DNA of 64,000 bases from Azospirillum formosense (GCF_040500525.1 NZ_CP159405.1:372001-436000), one strand, 5' to 3'. Positions 31,035-39,985 are shown, counted from the stretch's first letter. The notes: generated by a model not told the origin, from the sequence alone. Made by a program: numbers and translations.

Positions 31035-31182
31035 GCGTCATACCATCGTATTGACCGTTGCATGATGTCGGCGGTTTTCTGCTAAATTCATTCGAACGGC
31101 AGCGCGTTTCACGCCTCCCGACCGGCGGTCCAGGCCACGGTCGGGGGCGCTCCGTCAACCCCGGCGGCGAAGGGAGGAAAGA

Positions 31183-32241
31183 GTGGTGTCCGATCTCGTC
31201 CATGACCTCTCCAGCCGCGCCCGGGACATGAACGCGGCGCTCACCGTCTTCGACAAGAGCGACACGCTGCTGGCGACCAACGACAAGCAGAAGACCATTT
31301 ATCCCTTCATCGACTTCTCGCGCTCGGTGACGTTCCGCGACATCGTGTGGGAGTGCGTGAAGCACAGGAAATTCAGTTCGGACACCATCTATTCCGACCC
31401 GGCGCGGTGGATCGGCTACGCCGAGGACCTCCGGCGCTTCAACCGGTTCTGGCAGTCCTTCACGCTCCATTCCGACGGGCGCGTCATCCAGATCACCTAC
31501 GAGCGTTTGGACGAGACCGACGGCTGGTGGTACCAGATCCGGCGCGACGTCACCAGCAACGTCAAGGACAGCGTCCGGGGCGGCTACGACAGCCTGATTT
31601 CCCTCAACGGCAGCGGCGTCCTGCCGCAGTCCGCCCGGCCCTCCTTCGTCGTCCGGCTTCTCGACGCCCTGCCCTACCCGGCGGCGCTGCTGACGCCGCG
31701 CTGCCAGGTCATCGACGGCAACCCGTCCTTCGCCTCCATCCTGTCGCGGGGCGACGGGCTGTCCATGGTCGGCGGCCGGCTGTGCATCCCCGGCGCCCCA
31801 ACCGAGCAAGCGGAGCTTTCCAAGCGGGCCGCCGGCTTCTTCCGCCGCCGCACCCGCACGCCGATCACGCTCCGCGTGTCGCGCCTGGACCAGCCGGCGC
31901 CCTATTTCGCCACCCTGTCCGAGCCGCCGGCCCAGAGCGACGGAGGCGGCGGGCCCATGAACGGCATGCTGCTTCTGACCCTCGTCGATCCGGACGTGCT
32001 GCCCAGCGTGTCGGCGCGCACCGTCGCCGAGCTTCTCCAGATCACCGGCTCGGAGGCCGAGATCGCGCTGGCCCTGTGCTCCGGGCGGAGCGTCGACGAG
32101 ATCGCCGAGGATCGCGGGGTGGAGCGGCGCACCGTCTACAATCAGGTCTCGTCCATCCTGGGCAAGACGGGGCTGCGCAACCAGGCGGGTATCGTCCGGC
32201 AGGTGACCACGATCTGCTGGCATTTCGGGTCGCGCGCCTGA
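31183..32241 (+). CDS. PAS-domain regulator with C-terminal LuxR-type helix-turn-helix
   Basis: The 352-residue protein begins with a PAS_7-like domain (AALTVFDKSDTLLATNDKQKTIYPFIDFSRSVTFRDIVW). A second PAS-like region starts near residue 155 (LLDALPYPAALLTPRCQVIDGNPSF). It ends in a LuxR-type DNA-binding domain (LLQITGSEAEIALALCSGRSVDEIAEDRGVERRTVYNQVSSILGKTGLRNQ). It is probably a cytoplasmic one-component regulator that binds a small ligand or senses redox state. The GTG at 31183 (or 31186) follows AAGGGAGGAAA. It stands between the WHxH gene and the ABC importer and may control both, given the shared motif before each. Confidence 0.82.
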   Translation: MVSDLVHDLSSRARDMNAALTVFDKSDTLLATNDKQKTIYPFIDFSRSVTFRDIVWECVKHRKFSSDTIYSDPARWIGYAEDLRRFNRFWQSFTLHSDGRVIQITYERLDETDGWWYQIRRDVTSNVKDSVRGGYDSLISLNGSGVLPQSARPSFVVRLLDALPYPAALLTPRCQVIDGNPSFASILSRGDGLSMVGGRLCIPGAPTEQAELSKRAAGFFRRRTRTPITLRVSRLDQPAPYFATLSEPPAQSDGGGGPMNGMLLLTLVDPDVLPSVSARTVAELLQITGSEAEIALALCSGRSVDEIAEDRGVERRTVYNQVSSILGKTGLRNQAGIVRQVTTICWHFGSRA

Positions 32242-32307
32242 TCGATTCCGGGTATGGTGCGTGACGCGTCGCCGGCCGCGCGAATACCTGGATATGAACG
32301 CACTCTT

Positions 32308-32320
32308 GTGCATACATATG
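32308..32320 (-). promoter_or_regulatory. Motif CATATGTATGCAC shared with the WHxH gene leader
   Basis: Read on the minus strand, this segment differs from CATATGCATGCAA at 30242-30254 by only two bases. It lies about 110 bp before the ABC binding-protein gene. It is a candidate binding site for the PAS-HTH regulator encoded between the two copies. Confidence 0.3.
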
Positions 32321-32427
32321 GCGGACGTCCGGCGCGGTTCCGGCTCCGCTCTGGCCGGATGCCATGACGGAGGCAGGGGCGTCTGATTCTCCCACTCCCC
32401 GGCAACCGCCCTGCAGCGTCCCGCACC

Positions 32428-33993
32428 ATGCCTCTGCCCGCCCCCCTTCGCCTGCTCCTGACCGTTCTGGCCGTCGTGACCGGCGTCGCGGGCGCCGCTG
32501 TTCCGACCGCGGCGGGGACCCTGCGGGCCAGCCTGTCCGACGATCTGACGACCATCGACCCGTTCGCCTTTCCCGGACTGATCTCGTCCGGCGTCCTGCG
32601 CCAGGTCTATGAGGGCTTCACCGCCATCGACGCCGCCGGCAACGCCGTTCCGGCGCTGGCCACCCGCTGGGAGACGCCGGACGGCGGGCGCACTTGGCGC
32701 TTCACCCTGCGCCCGGACGCGCGATTCCATTCGGGACGCCCCTTCACCGCCGCCGACGTCCTGTGGACCTGGGAACAGCACCTGACGCGCAAGCCCCAGC
32801 CCGGCTACAGCGCCTTCTACCTGCGCGGCGTCGAGGGGGCTGCGGCGCTGCAGCAGGGGACCGCCGCCGCGCTGTCCGGCGTCGCTGTTCGCGACCCCCA
32901 CACGCTCGAGGTGCGGCTGACCGAACCCGACGCCCTGTTTCCGCTCTACCCCTTCCTGTTCGTCGACCGCGGGATGGCGGCCGAGTTCGGGCCGGCGTGG
33001 CCCGAGCGGGCGTCCGGCGGCACCGGGCCGTTCCGCCTCGCCTCCTGGCGGCGCGGCGAGTCCGTGCGCCTGGAGGCCCACGCCGCCTATTGGGGCGGCG
33101 CGCCCGCCGTGGACGCGGTGTCGCTGGCGGTGCTGCCCGACACCAACACGATGCTGGCGCGCTACGACGCCGGAGACCTCGACGTCGCTCCGCTTCCCGA
33201 CAACGCCGTGCGCACCGTGGTCCGCCAGCCGCGCTACGACGGGCAGGTCGCCGCCTTCGCCCGCGCGCAGGTGCGCTATCTCGCGCTGAACCAGGATCTG
33301 TACCCGCCCTTCCGCGACCGGCGCGTGCGCGAGGCGGTCGGCCTCGCCCTGGACCGCGTCGCCACGGTCAACGGACTTCACGCCGGGCGGGCGGTGCTGA
33401 CGAACGGCTTCGTCACGCCCGGCCTGGGCGGCTACCAACCGGACGCGCCGCCGCTGCCCCCGGCCGATCCGAACCGGGCCAGGGCGCTGCTCGCGGAGGC
33501 CGGTCACGCCGGGGGCCGGGGGCTGCCGCCGCTCCAGATCGCCGGCGGCCCCAACGTGCGCGAGGAGGCCACCTATTTCGCCGCCCAGCTCACCGCGGTT
33601 CTGGGGATTCCGGTCGGCGTGCGAATCCAGGAGCGCGCGGCCTTCGTGGCGGCGATCAACGAGGGGCGCGAGGCGCTGTTCATCAACGGCTGGACGGCGG
33701 ATTTTCCCGATCCCATGGACCAGCTCGCCACCCAGTGGCACAGCGCCAGCCCGACCAACCGCATCCATTGGCGCAACGCGGAGTTCGACCGGCTCATGGA
33801 GCGGGCGCGCGGCCTCGCCGACCCCGCCGCCCGCAACGCGCTCTACCGGAACGCCGAGGCCCTGCTCCGCGAGCAGGCCGTGGCGCTGCCCCTGCCGGCG
33901 CCGCAGTTCGTGGCGCTGGTGCGGCCGGGCGTGACCGGGCTGGTCATCCGGCCCGACGGCACGACCGACTACCACGCCGCCCGGCTGCCATGA
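32428..33993 (+). CDS. ABC transporter substrate-binding protein, family 5 (peptide/nickel type)
   Basis: The 521-residue protein has a signal peptide (hydrophobic residues 8-25, cleavage near PTAAG) and the family 5 fold. It starts LRASLSDDLTTIDPFAFPG, has RFHSGRPFTAADVLWTWEQHL in the first lobe and GWTADFPDPMDQLATQWHS late in the second. It would capture a peptide or similar ligand in the periplasm. Its last codons overlap the permease start (ATGA). With the two permease genes it makes three of the four parts of a Dpp-type importer; no ATPase gene follows. Confidence 0.9.
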   Translation: MPLPAPLRLLLTVLAVVTGVAGAAVPTAAGTLRASLSDDLTTIDPFAFPGLISSGVLRQVYEGFTAIDAAGNAVPALATRWETPDGGRTWRFTLRPDARFHSGRPFTAADVLWTWEQHLTRKPQPGYSAFYLRGVEGAAALQQGTAAALSGVAVRDPHTLEVRLTEPDALFPLYPFLFVDRGMAAEFGPAWPERASGGTGPFRLASWRRGESVRLEAHAAYWGGAPAVDAVSLAVLPDTNTMLARYDAGDLDVAPLPDNAVRTVVRQPRYDGQVAAFARAQVRYLALNQDLYPPFRDRRVREAVGLALDRVATVNGLHAGRAVLTNGFVTPGLGGYQPDAPPLPPADPNRARALLAEAGHAGGRGLPPLQIAGGPNVREEATYFAAQLTAVLGIPVGVRIQERAAFVAAINEGREALFINGWTADFPDPMDQLATQWHSASPTNRIHWRNAEFDRLMERARGLADPAARNALYRNAEALLREQAVALPLPAPQFVALVRPGVTGLVIRPDGTTDYHAARLP

Positions 33994-34943
33994 CGGGGCG
34001 CCGGCCCGGCCTGTCTCGGCGAATGTCTCAACGATTGACTTGGCGATTGCCCTGGCGGCTGGCCCGGCGCCTTCCGGGGCTGCTGATTCTGGCCGGAGCC
34101 GCCGTGCTGGCGAGCTTTCTCGCCTCCCACGCGCTTCCCGGCGACCCGGTGATGCTGATGGTCGATGGGCGGGCCGCCGACCCGGAGATGATCCGCCGGC
34201 TGCGGGAAGACGCCGGGCTGGACCAGCCTCTGGCCGTTCAATTCCTGTCCTACGCGCTGGACCTGCTGCGGGGTGACCTTGGCCAATCGCTGCGCTACGG
34301 CGGCGTTCCGGTGACGGCGCTGCTGGGCGAGGCCCTGCCGGTGACGCTGGAGCTGATGGCCGGCGCGGCGGCGCTCGCCCTGCCCTGCGGCCTCGCGCTG
34401 GGCCTCGCCGCCGCCGACGTCCGGCGGGCGTGGCCGGGCACCGCCCTGATGGTCGGGTCGGTGCTGGCCCTGTCGGTGCCGCCGCTGGCTCTGGCGACGT
34501 GGCTGATGCTGGCGGGGTCCGGCACGGCGCCCTGGGCGGTGGCGGCGCTCGCCCTGCCGGCGGCGGCGATGATCGCCCGCCTGACGCGGACCCAGGTGAT
34601 GGAGGTGCTGGGACGCGACTTCGTCCGCACCGCCCGGGCCAAGGGGCTGGGGCGGGCCGCCGTCCTGCTGCGCCACGCCCTGCCCAACGCCCTGGTGCCG
34701 CTGACCGCGGCGGTCGGATCGGTGGCCGGAACGATCCTCACCACCACGGCGGCGGTGGAGAGCGTCTTCGCCCTGCCGGGGATCGGGCGGCTGACCGTCC
34801 AGGCGGTGCTGGCCCGCGACCACACGGTGGCCGGGGCCGCCGTCCTGGTCTTCGTCCTGCTGCAGATCGCCATCAGCCTGTCCGCCGAGCTGCTGATCGG
34901 CCTCGCCGATCCGCGGCTGCGCGACGATGACGAGCCGCCGTGA
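33990..34943 (+). CDS. ABC transporter permease, DppB type
   Basis: The 317-residue inner-membrane protein shows the DppB layout. A first helix (LPGLLILAGAAVLASFLASHALPGDP) precedes a periplasmic loop with a DPEMIRRLREDAGLDQPLAVQFLSYALDLLRGDLGQSLRYG motif, and the ATPase contact loop is RTARAKGLGRAAVLLRHALPNA. The N-terminus has an unusual run of WRL/RRL repeats. Its ATG overlaps the binding-protein stop and its stop overlaps the next GTG, so the three genes are translationally coupled. Confidence 0.9.
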   Translation: MTGRRPGLSRRMSQRLTWRLPWRLARRLPGLLILAGAAVLASFLASHALPGDPVMLMVDGRAADPEMIRRLREDAGLDQPLAVQFLSYALDLLRGDLGQSLRYGGVPVTALLGEALPVTLELMAGAAALALPCGLALGLAAADVRRAWPGTALMVGSVLALSVPPLALATWLMLAGSGTAPWAVAALALPAAAMIARLTRTQVMEVLGRDFVRTARAKGLGRAAVLLRHALPNALVPLTAAVGSVAGTILTTTAAVESVFALPGIGRLTVQAVLARDHTVAGAAVLVFVLLQIAISLSAELLIGLADPRLRDDDEPP

Positions 34944-35755
34944 TCGCGGTCCGTTCCCCCGCCGGACGCGCCGGTCTGCTGCTCGCGGCGGCGCTGGCGG
35001 TGCCGCTGGCCCTGGCCGCCCTGCTGCTGCCGCTCGATCCGTCCGCCATGGATCTCGGGCAGGTCTGGGCCGGACCGTCCGCCGCCCACCCGCTGGGCTG
35101 CGACGGGCTGGGCCGCGACGTCGCCGCCCGGCTCATCGCCGGGACGGGGACCTCCTTCGCCATCGCAGGGTTGGCGCTCGCCCTGGCGGTGGGGCTCGGC
35201 GTCGCCTCGGGCGGCGTGGCGGGCTGGATCGGCGGACGGACGGACGCGGCGGTGCTCCGGCTGGCCGATCTGCTGCAGGGCTTTCCCGAGCTGTCGCTCG
35301 CCATCGTCGCGTCCGCGCTGCTTGGTCCTGGCACCAAGGCGATGGTGCTGACGCTCGCCCTGGCGGCGTGGCCGTCGCAGGTCCGCTGGTGCCGGGCGCT
35401 GGCCCTGTCGAACCGGAGCGCCGAGCATGTGCGGGCCGCCACCGCCCTCGGCGCAAGGCCGCTGCACACCGTCCGCCGTCATCTCCTGCCGGCGGTCGCC
35501 GGGCCGGTGGCCATCCGCGCCGCCCTGTCCATCGGCCCCGTCATGGTGGCGGAGGCGACGCTGAGCGGCCTCGGTCTGGGCATCCAGGAACCGGCGGTCT
35601 CCCTGGGCACCCTGATCCGCGACGGGCTGGCCGACCTGCGCGACGCCCCCCACCTGATCGCCGCGACGACGGTCACCGTCGCCGCCATCGCGCTGGCCGT
35701 CAACCTGCTGGCCGAGGGGCTGCGCGAGGGCCTCGACCCGCGGGGGCGCTGGTAG
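34940..35755 (+). CDS. ABC transporter permease, DppC type
   Basis: The 271-residue protein is the second permease of a Dpp-type importer. It has the family segment PLGCDGLGRDVAARLIAGTGTSFAIA and the coupling loop HVRAATALGARPLHTVRRHLLPAVAG. Translation begins at a GTG that overlaps the previous stop (GTGA). The next gene, only 14 bases on, is the convergent arsenite transporter, so no ATP-binding gene belongs to this operon. The missing ATPases must be shared with another system, or the importer is incomplete. Confidence 0.9.
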   Translation: MIAVRSPAGRAGLLLAAALAVPLALAALLLPLDPSAMDLGQVWAGPSAAHPLGCDGLGRDVAARLIAGTGTSFAIAGLALALAVGLGVASGGVAGWIGGRTDAAVLRLADLLQGFPELSLAIVASALLGPGTKAMVLTLALAAWPSQVRWCRALALSNRSAEHVRAATALGARPLHTVRRHLLPAVAGPVAIRAALSIGPVMVAEATLSGLGLGIQEPAVSLGTLIRDGLADLRDAPHLIAATTVTVAAIALAVNLLAEGLREGLDPRGRW

Positions 35756-35769
35756 AGGACGCAGCCGCG

Positions 35770-36852
35770 TCAGCCCTGCCCGGCGGCCGCGCCGCGCTCG
35801 TACCAGCCGCGGGTCCGCTTCACGATCCGGACCACCGACAGCATCACCGGCACCTCCACCAGCACGCCGACCACGGTGGCCAGCGCGGCGCCGGACCCCA
35901 GACCGAACAGGCTGATGGCGGCGGCCACCGCCAGCTCGAAGAAGTTCGACGCCCCGATCAGCGCCGCCGGAGCGGCCACGCACCAGGCCACGCCGAACCG
36001 GCGCGACAGCCAGTAAGCCAATCCCGCGTTGAGATAGACCTGGATCAGGATCGGCACGGCCAGCAGCAGGATGACCAGCGGCTGCGCCAGGATCTGCTCG
36101 CCCTGGAAGCCGAACAGCAGGACCAGCGTGGTCAGCAGGGCAAGAAGCGACAGCGGCTGCATCACGCCCAGCGTCCGCGTCAGCGCCCCCTCCCCGCCCG
36201 ACGCCAGAAGCCCGCGCCGCCACAGCTGGGCCGCCGCCACGGGGATGACGATGTAGAGCAGCACCGACAGCAGCAGCGTGCCCCACGGCACGGTGATCGA
36301 CGCGACGCCGAGCAGCAGGCCGACCAGCGGCGCGAAGGCGAAGACCATGATGAGGTCGTTCAGCGCCACCTGGCTCAGTGTGTAGTGCGGCTCCCCCTCG
36401 CACAGGTTGGACCAGACGAAGACCATGGCCGTGCAGGGCGCGGCGGCCAGCAGGATCAGCCCGGCGATGTAGGACGGGATCTGCTCCTGCGGCAGCAGCG
36501 GCGCGAACAGATGGCCGATGAACAGGCTGCCGAGCAGCGCCATCGAGAAGGGCTTGACCGCCCAGTTGATGAGAAGCGTCACGCCGACGCCGCGCCAATG
36601 CTCCTTCACCCGCCCCAGCGCGCCGAGGTCGATCTTCAGCAGCATCGGCACGATCATCAGCCAGATCAGCGCCGCCACCGGCAGGTTGACCCGGGCCAGC
36701 TCCGCCGCCGCGATCGCCCGGAACAGGCCCGGCGCCACGGAGCCGAGCGCGATGCCCGCGACGATGCACAGGACCACCCAGACGCTGAGGTAGCGCTCGA
36801 ACAGGCCCATTGCCGGACGGGGAGCCGGCTCCCGATGGACGTCAGCGGTCAT
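35770..36852 (-). CDS. Arsenite efflux transporter, ACR3 family
   Basis: The 360-residue membrane protein has the ACR3 pattern of ten helices. The conserved segments are LPVAALIWLMIVPMLLKIDL, LLAAAPCTAMVFVWSNLCEGEPHYTLSQVALNDLIMVFAFAPLV (with the essential cysteine in AAPCTAMVFVWS) and IGASNFFELAVAAAISLFG. It pumps As(III) out of the cell using the proton gradient. Its ATG overlaps the arsC stop by four bases (ATGA). Together with arsC and the divergent arsR it forms a compact arsenic resistance locus. Confidence 0.95.
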   Translation of the reverse strand: MTADVHREPAPRPAMGLFERYLSVWVVLCIVAGIALGSVAPGLFRAIAAAELARVNLPVAALIWLMIVPMLLKIDLGALGRVKEHWRGVGVTLLINWAVKPFSMALLGSLFIGHLFAPLLPQEQIPSYIAGLILLAAAPCTAMVFVWSNLCEGEPHYTLSQVALNDLIMVFAFAPLVGLLLGVASITVPWGTLLLSVLLYIVIPVAAAQLWRRGLLASGGEGALTRTLGVMQPLSLLALLTTLVLLFGFQGEQILAQPLVILLLAVPILIQVYLNAGLAYWLSRRFGVAWCVAAPAALIGASNFFELAVAAAISLFGLGSGAALATVVGVLVEVPVMLSVVRIVKRTRGWYERGAAAGQG

Positions 36853-37301
36853 GCCGGGCCATCCTCCCGGCGAACCTGGCCGATGCGCTGCCCGGCGCCG
36901 TCCACCACCGCCTCGCCGTCCTCCTTGGCGAAGGCCCCGCGCTGCGGGTCGGGAAGGATGTCCAGGACCAATTCGGACGGGCGGCACAGCCGCACGCCGA
37001 GCGGCGTCACGACGATCGGCCGGTTGATGAGAATGGGGTGGGCGACCATGGCGTCGAGAAGCCGTTCGTCATCGAGCGCCGGATCGTCCAGGCCAAGCGC
37101 CGCGTAGGGGGTGCCCTTCTCGCGCAGCACGGCGCGCACCGGCACGCCCATGCGGCGGATGAGGTCGGCAAGCGCGTCGCGTCCCGGCGGCGTCTTCAGA
37201 TACTCGACGACGACCGGCTCGACGCCGCTGTTGCGGATCATCGCCAGCGTGTTGCGCGAGGTGCCGCAATCCGGGTTGTGGTAGATGGTGACCGCTGTCA
37301 T
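36849..37301 (-). CDS. arsC: Arsenate reductase, glutaredoxin-dependent
   Basis: The 150-residue protein matches the ArsC/thioredoxin-fold family. The catalytic cysteine is Cys12 in YHNPDCGTSRNTL, and the late signature is ILINRPIVVTPLGVRLCRPSE, with arginines that bind arsenate. It reduces As(V) to As(III) with glutathione and glutaredoxin, which the coupled ACR3 pump then exports. It is the first gene of the minus-strand operon, divergent from arsR. Confidence 0.95.
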   Translation of the reverse strand: MTAVTIYHNPDCGTSRNTLAMIRNSGVEPVVVEYLKTPPGRDALADLIRRMGVPVRAVLREKGTPYAALGLDDPALDDERLLDAMVAHPILINRPIVVTPLGVRLCRPSELVLDILPDPQRGAFAKEDGEAVVDGAGQRIGQVRREDGPA

Positions 37302-37331
37302 GGGAACTGTCCGCCGAGGCTGCTGGGGCCC

Positions 37332-37359
37332 CTATATTTCCATACTTGTCGAAATATAG
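37332..37359. promoter_or_regulatory. ArsR operator candidate (CTATATTTC-N10-GAAATATAG)
   Basis: A perfect inverted repeat with 9-base arms and a 10-base spacer lies 30 bases from the arsC start and about 107 bases from arsR. Its A/T richness contrasts with the surroundings and probably overlaps a -10 region. It is the natural site for repression of arsC-acr3 and of arsR itself. Confidence 0.75.
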
Positions 37360-37390
37360 AAACGTGGATTCGCCGGGCCGGCCGATCCAC

Positions 37391-37418
37391 CGCCCCCGTG
37401 TGGCCGCCCCCGTGTGGC
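37391..37418. repeat. Tandem 14-bp direct repeat in the arsR leader
   Basis: Two exact copies of CGCCCCCGTGTGGC lie head to tail about 50 bases upstream of the arsR start. They are probably a local duplication and their effect on transcription is unknown. Confidence 0.7.
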
Positions 37419-37465
37419 CGGCGGCGCGCTTGCCGGTGGGGTGCCCGTCCGTTAGGCTGCGCCCC

Positions 37466-37801
37466 ATGAACGTCAAGGATGTCATCGCCGGGCTGGGAGC
37501 GCTGGCGCAGGAGCACCGGCTGGCCGCGTTCCGGGAACTGGTGCAGCAGGGTCCGGACGGGCTGCCCGCGGGCGTGCTGGCGGAGCGGCTGGGCCTCGCC
37601 CCGGCGACCCTGTCCTTTCATCTCTCGCAATTGAGCAACGCCGGGCTCGTCGCGTCGCGCCGCCAGGGGCGGCTGATCATCTACAGCGTCGATGTCGGGC
37701 GCTTCCAGGCGCTGCTCGGCTTTCTGACCGAGAATTGCTGCCAGGGAAACGCGGATCTCTGCCGGCCGCGTCCCGGCGGCTGCGCGCCCGAAAGCGACTG
37801 A
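37466..37801 (+). CDS. arsR: ArsR family metalloregulator
   Basis: The 111-residue winged-helix protein has the ArsR DNA-binding core (GLPAGVLAERLGLAPATLSFHLSQLSNAGLVASRRQGRLIIYSV). A cysteine-rich tail follows (TENCCQGNADLCRPRPGGC), in which the adjacent cysteines and those after them are the likely As(III) ligands. This differs from the E. coli ArsR site, where the cysteines are in the recognition helix region. It should repress the divergent arsC-acr3 operon until arsenite binds. Confidence 0.92.
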   Translation: MNVKDVIAGLGALAQEHRLAAFRELVQQGPDGLPAGVLAERLGLAPATLSFHLSQLSNAGLVASRRQGRLIIYSVDVGRFQALLGFLTENCCQGNADLCRPRPGGCAPESD

Positions 37802-37808
37802 GGCGCGG

Positions 37809-38588
37809 TCAGCGCCGCTGCAGCGACATGGTGTAGCGGAAGCCGGCACCGGGGTGGGTGTTCACCGCGATCTCCACCAGACGCCCGTCATCGGTGAAAT
37901 AGCGCCGGGTGATGACGAGGATCGGCGACTGCGGCGGGACATGCAGGCGCGAGGCGACGTTCAGGCTGGCCGGGGCGGCCTCGATGTCCTGCATCACCTC
38001 GGCGATGCGAACGCCGTAGCGCTGCTCAAGCACCGTGTAGATGGCGTACTGCACCACATCCAGATTGCGCACCACGTCGGAGAAGGCGGCGTCGATGTAG
38101 ACCTCCACGTAGGAGAAGGGCTCCGACGTCTCGCGGGTGCGGCGCAGCGCGCTGACGCGGAACCACTGCGTGTCCGGGCGGCAGCCCAGCCGGCCCGCCA
38201 GCTCCTCCTCCACGATGATGCGGTCCACCGAGAGGATTTCCAGCCGGGTCGAGGTGGCGTACTGGACCAGCTCGTCCAGGGAACTGATGGAGTTGACGAA
38301 GCGCCCGTCGGCGCGGCGCGCCGCCAGGACCGAACCCGATCCCTGGCGGCGCAGGATGTAGCCCATCTCCTGAAGCCGGCGCAGCGCCTCGCGGACCGTG
38401 TGTCGGCTGACGGCGAAGCGGCTGCACAGTTCCTGCTCGGTCGGCAGGCGGTCGCCGACGGCGTAGGCGCCGGCGTCGATCTCCTCCAGCAGGCTGCGGA
38501 CGATCTCCTGGTAGAGCGGAGTCTCCCCCCGCTCCGCCGCGCCGTCCGTGCCGCTGTTTTCCTTCAGGCTGTCCGCTTCGTCCGACAT
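37809..38588 (-). CDS. GntR family regulator with UTRA domain (HutC subfamily)
   Basis: The 259-residue protein has an N-terminal GntR winged helix (YQEIVRSLLEEIDAGAYAVGDRLPTEQELCSRFAVSRHTVREALRRLQEMGYILRRQGSGSVL) and a C-terminal UTRA ligand-binding domain ending in RYTMSLQRR. GAGGG lies 8 bases before the ATG at 38588. It is next to the TRAP permease gene and closely resembles the second GntR protein at 42311 over its whole length. It probably controls the TRAP/catabolic region in response to a small acid. Confidence 0.9.
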   Translation of the reverse strand: MSDEADSLKENSGTDGAAERGETPLYQEIVRSLLEEIDAGAYAVGDRLPTEQELCSRFAVSRHTVREALRRLQEMGYILRRQGSGSVLAARRADGRFVNSISSLDELVQYATSTRLEILSVDRIIVEEELAGRLGCRPDTQWFRVSALRRTRETSEPFSYVEVYIDAAFSDVVRNLDVVQYAIYTVLEQRYGVRIAEVMQDIEAAPASLNVASRLHVPPQSPILVITRRYFTDDGRLVEIAVNTHPGAGFRYTMSLQRR

Positions 38589-38684
38589 CGCATCCCTCAT
38601 GATGCCGGAAGATGGACGAGGCGGGGCGCCGATGCAACCGGCGTACGGGCCGGCGCACGACAACTCCCGCGCGGGACCGTCCGC

Positions 38685-39956
38685 TTACGTCAGCAGGACC
38701 AGCGACAGGGCCGGGAAGGCGTTGATGGCGATCAGCGCAACCACCCGCATCCCGTAGAAGGGCAGCACCCCCTTCACGATGGAATGGAGCGGCATCTTGG
38801 TGATGCGGCTCATCACGAACAGGTTCAGGCCGACCGGCGGCGTCAGGGTCGCCACCTCCACCAGCGCGGTCATGATGACGGCGAAGTGGATCGGGTTCAC
38901 CCCCACCGCCTGGGCCATCGGGAACAGGATCGGCGCCAGCAGCACGATCATCGACACGCCGTCCAGGAACATCCCGATGACGAGCAGCAGCAGATTGACC
39001 GCCAGCAGGAACTCGAAGGGGGAGACCTGCGCCTCCTTGAGCATCGCGGTCAGCTCGGCGGACAGGCCGAGGCGGGTCAGCACCGCGGTCAGCAGGCCGG
39101 AGCCGAGCAGCACGCCGTAGATCATCACCGTCTGGAGGACCGACTCCCGCGCCGTCTCCCACACCGCGGCGAGGTTGGCCGTGCGGTAGACCATTGTCAC
39201 CAGGACGACCGCGTAGATGGCGGCCAGGGCCGACACCTCGGTCGGAGTGAACCAGCCCATGTAGATCGTGCCGATGATGAGCACCGGCATCATCAGCGCC
39301 CCGGCGGCACCCGGCAGGCGCCGGCCGAAGCCCTTCCAGTCCGGGCGCTCGCCGACATGGCCGTAGCCCTTGACCCGGCTGACGATCAGCGTGGTGAGGC
39401 CGAGCAGGAACGCCTCGAACAGGCCGGGCACGATGCCGGCGATGAACAGGTCGGTGATCGGCAGGCCGACGATGGAGCCGATCAGGATGAAGGTCAGCGA
39501 CGGCGGGATCATCAGGCCCAGCGTGCCGCAGACCGCGACCAGCGAGGCGGCGAAGCGGGGCGGGTAGCCCTCCCTCGGCATCAGCTTCACCGCCGCCGGG
39601 CCGAGCGCCACGGCGCAGGCCACCGACGAGCCGTTGACCGCGGCGAAGAACACGCTGGACATGGCCAGCGCCAGGGCGATGCCGCCGCGGAAGTAGCGGA
39701 TGATCGTCCCGACCAGCTCCAGGATGACCAGGGCGAGGTTGCCGCGCGACATCAGGTTGCCGGCGAAGATGAAGAACGGGATGCAGACCAGCGCGTATTT
39801 GTCCACGGAATCCCAGGCCATCTGCGCGACCAGGACGACCGGGATGTTGAAGTTGAAGGTCAGCAGGCCGACCGCGATGACGCCCAGCGCCAGCGCGATG
39901 TGCACGCCCGCGGCCACGAAGAACAGCAGGCTGACGACGGCTACGATGGTGGTCAT
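38685..39956 (-). CDS. TRAP transporter large permease, DctM subunit
   Basis: The 423-residue membrane protein has about twelve hydrophobic segments and DctM signatures (VCIPFFIFAGNLMSRG near residue 55, MIPPSLTFILIGSIVGLPITDLFIAGIVPGLFEAFLLG and TPTEVSALAAIYAVV). It forms the ion-driven transport channel for an organic acid with the DctQ protein encoded 29 bases upstream. A DctP binding protein that could serve it is encoded at 49966. Confidence 0.93.
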   Translation of the reverse strand: MTTIVAVVSLLFFVAAGVHIALALGVIAVGLLTFNFNIPVVLVAQMAWDSVDKYALVCIPFFIFAGNLMSRGNLALVILELVGTIIRYFRGGIALALAMSSVFFAAVNGSSVACAVALGPAAVKLMPREGYPPRFAASLVAVCGTLGLMIPPSLTFILIGSIVGLPITDLFIAGIVPGLFEAFLLGLTTLIVSRVKGYGHVGERPDWKGFGRRLPGAAGALMMPVLIIGTIYMGWFTPTEVSALAAIYAVVLVTMVYRTANLAAVWETARESVLQTVMIYGVLLGSGLLTAVLTRLGLSAELTAMLKEAQVSPFEFLLAVNLLLLVIGMFLDGVSMIVLLAPILFPMAQAVGVNPIHFAVIMTALVEVATLTPPVGLNLFVMSRITKMPLHSIVKGVLPFYGMRVVALIAINAFPALSLVLLT

Positions 39957-39985
39957 GGTGTTTCCTCCCCTTTTTCAGCCGTCGT

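Noticed and set aside
32428-35755. NikABC nickel importer
   Set aside because: The family 5 binding protein and permeases would fit, but no nickel-specific ligand residues or NikDE/NikR genes are visible, so the substrate is left open.
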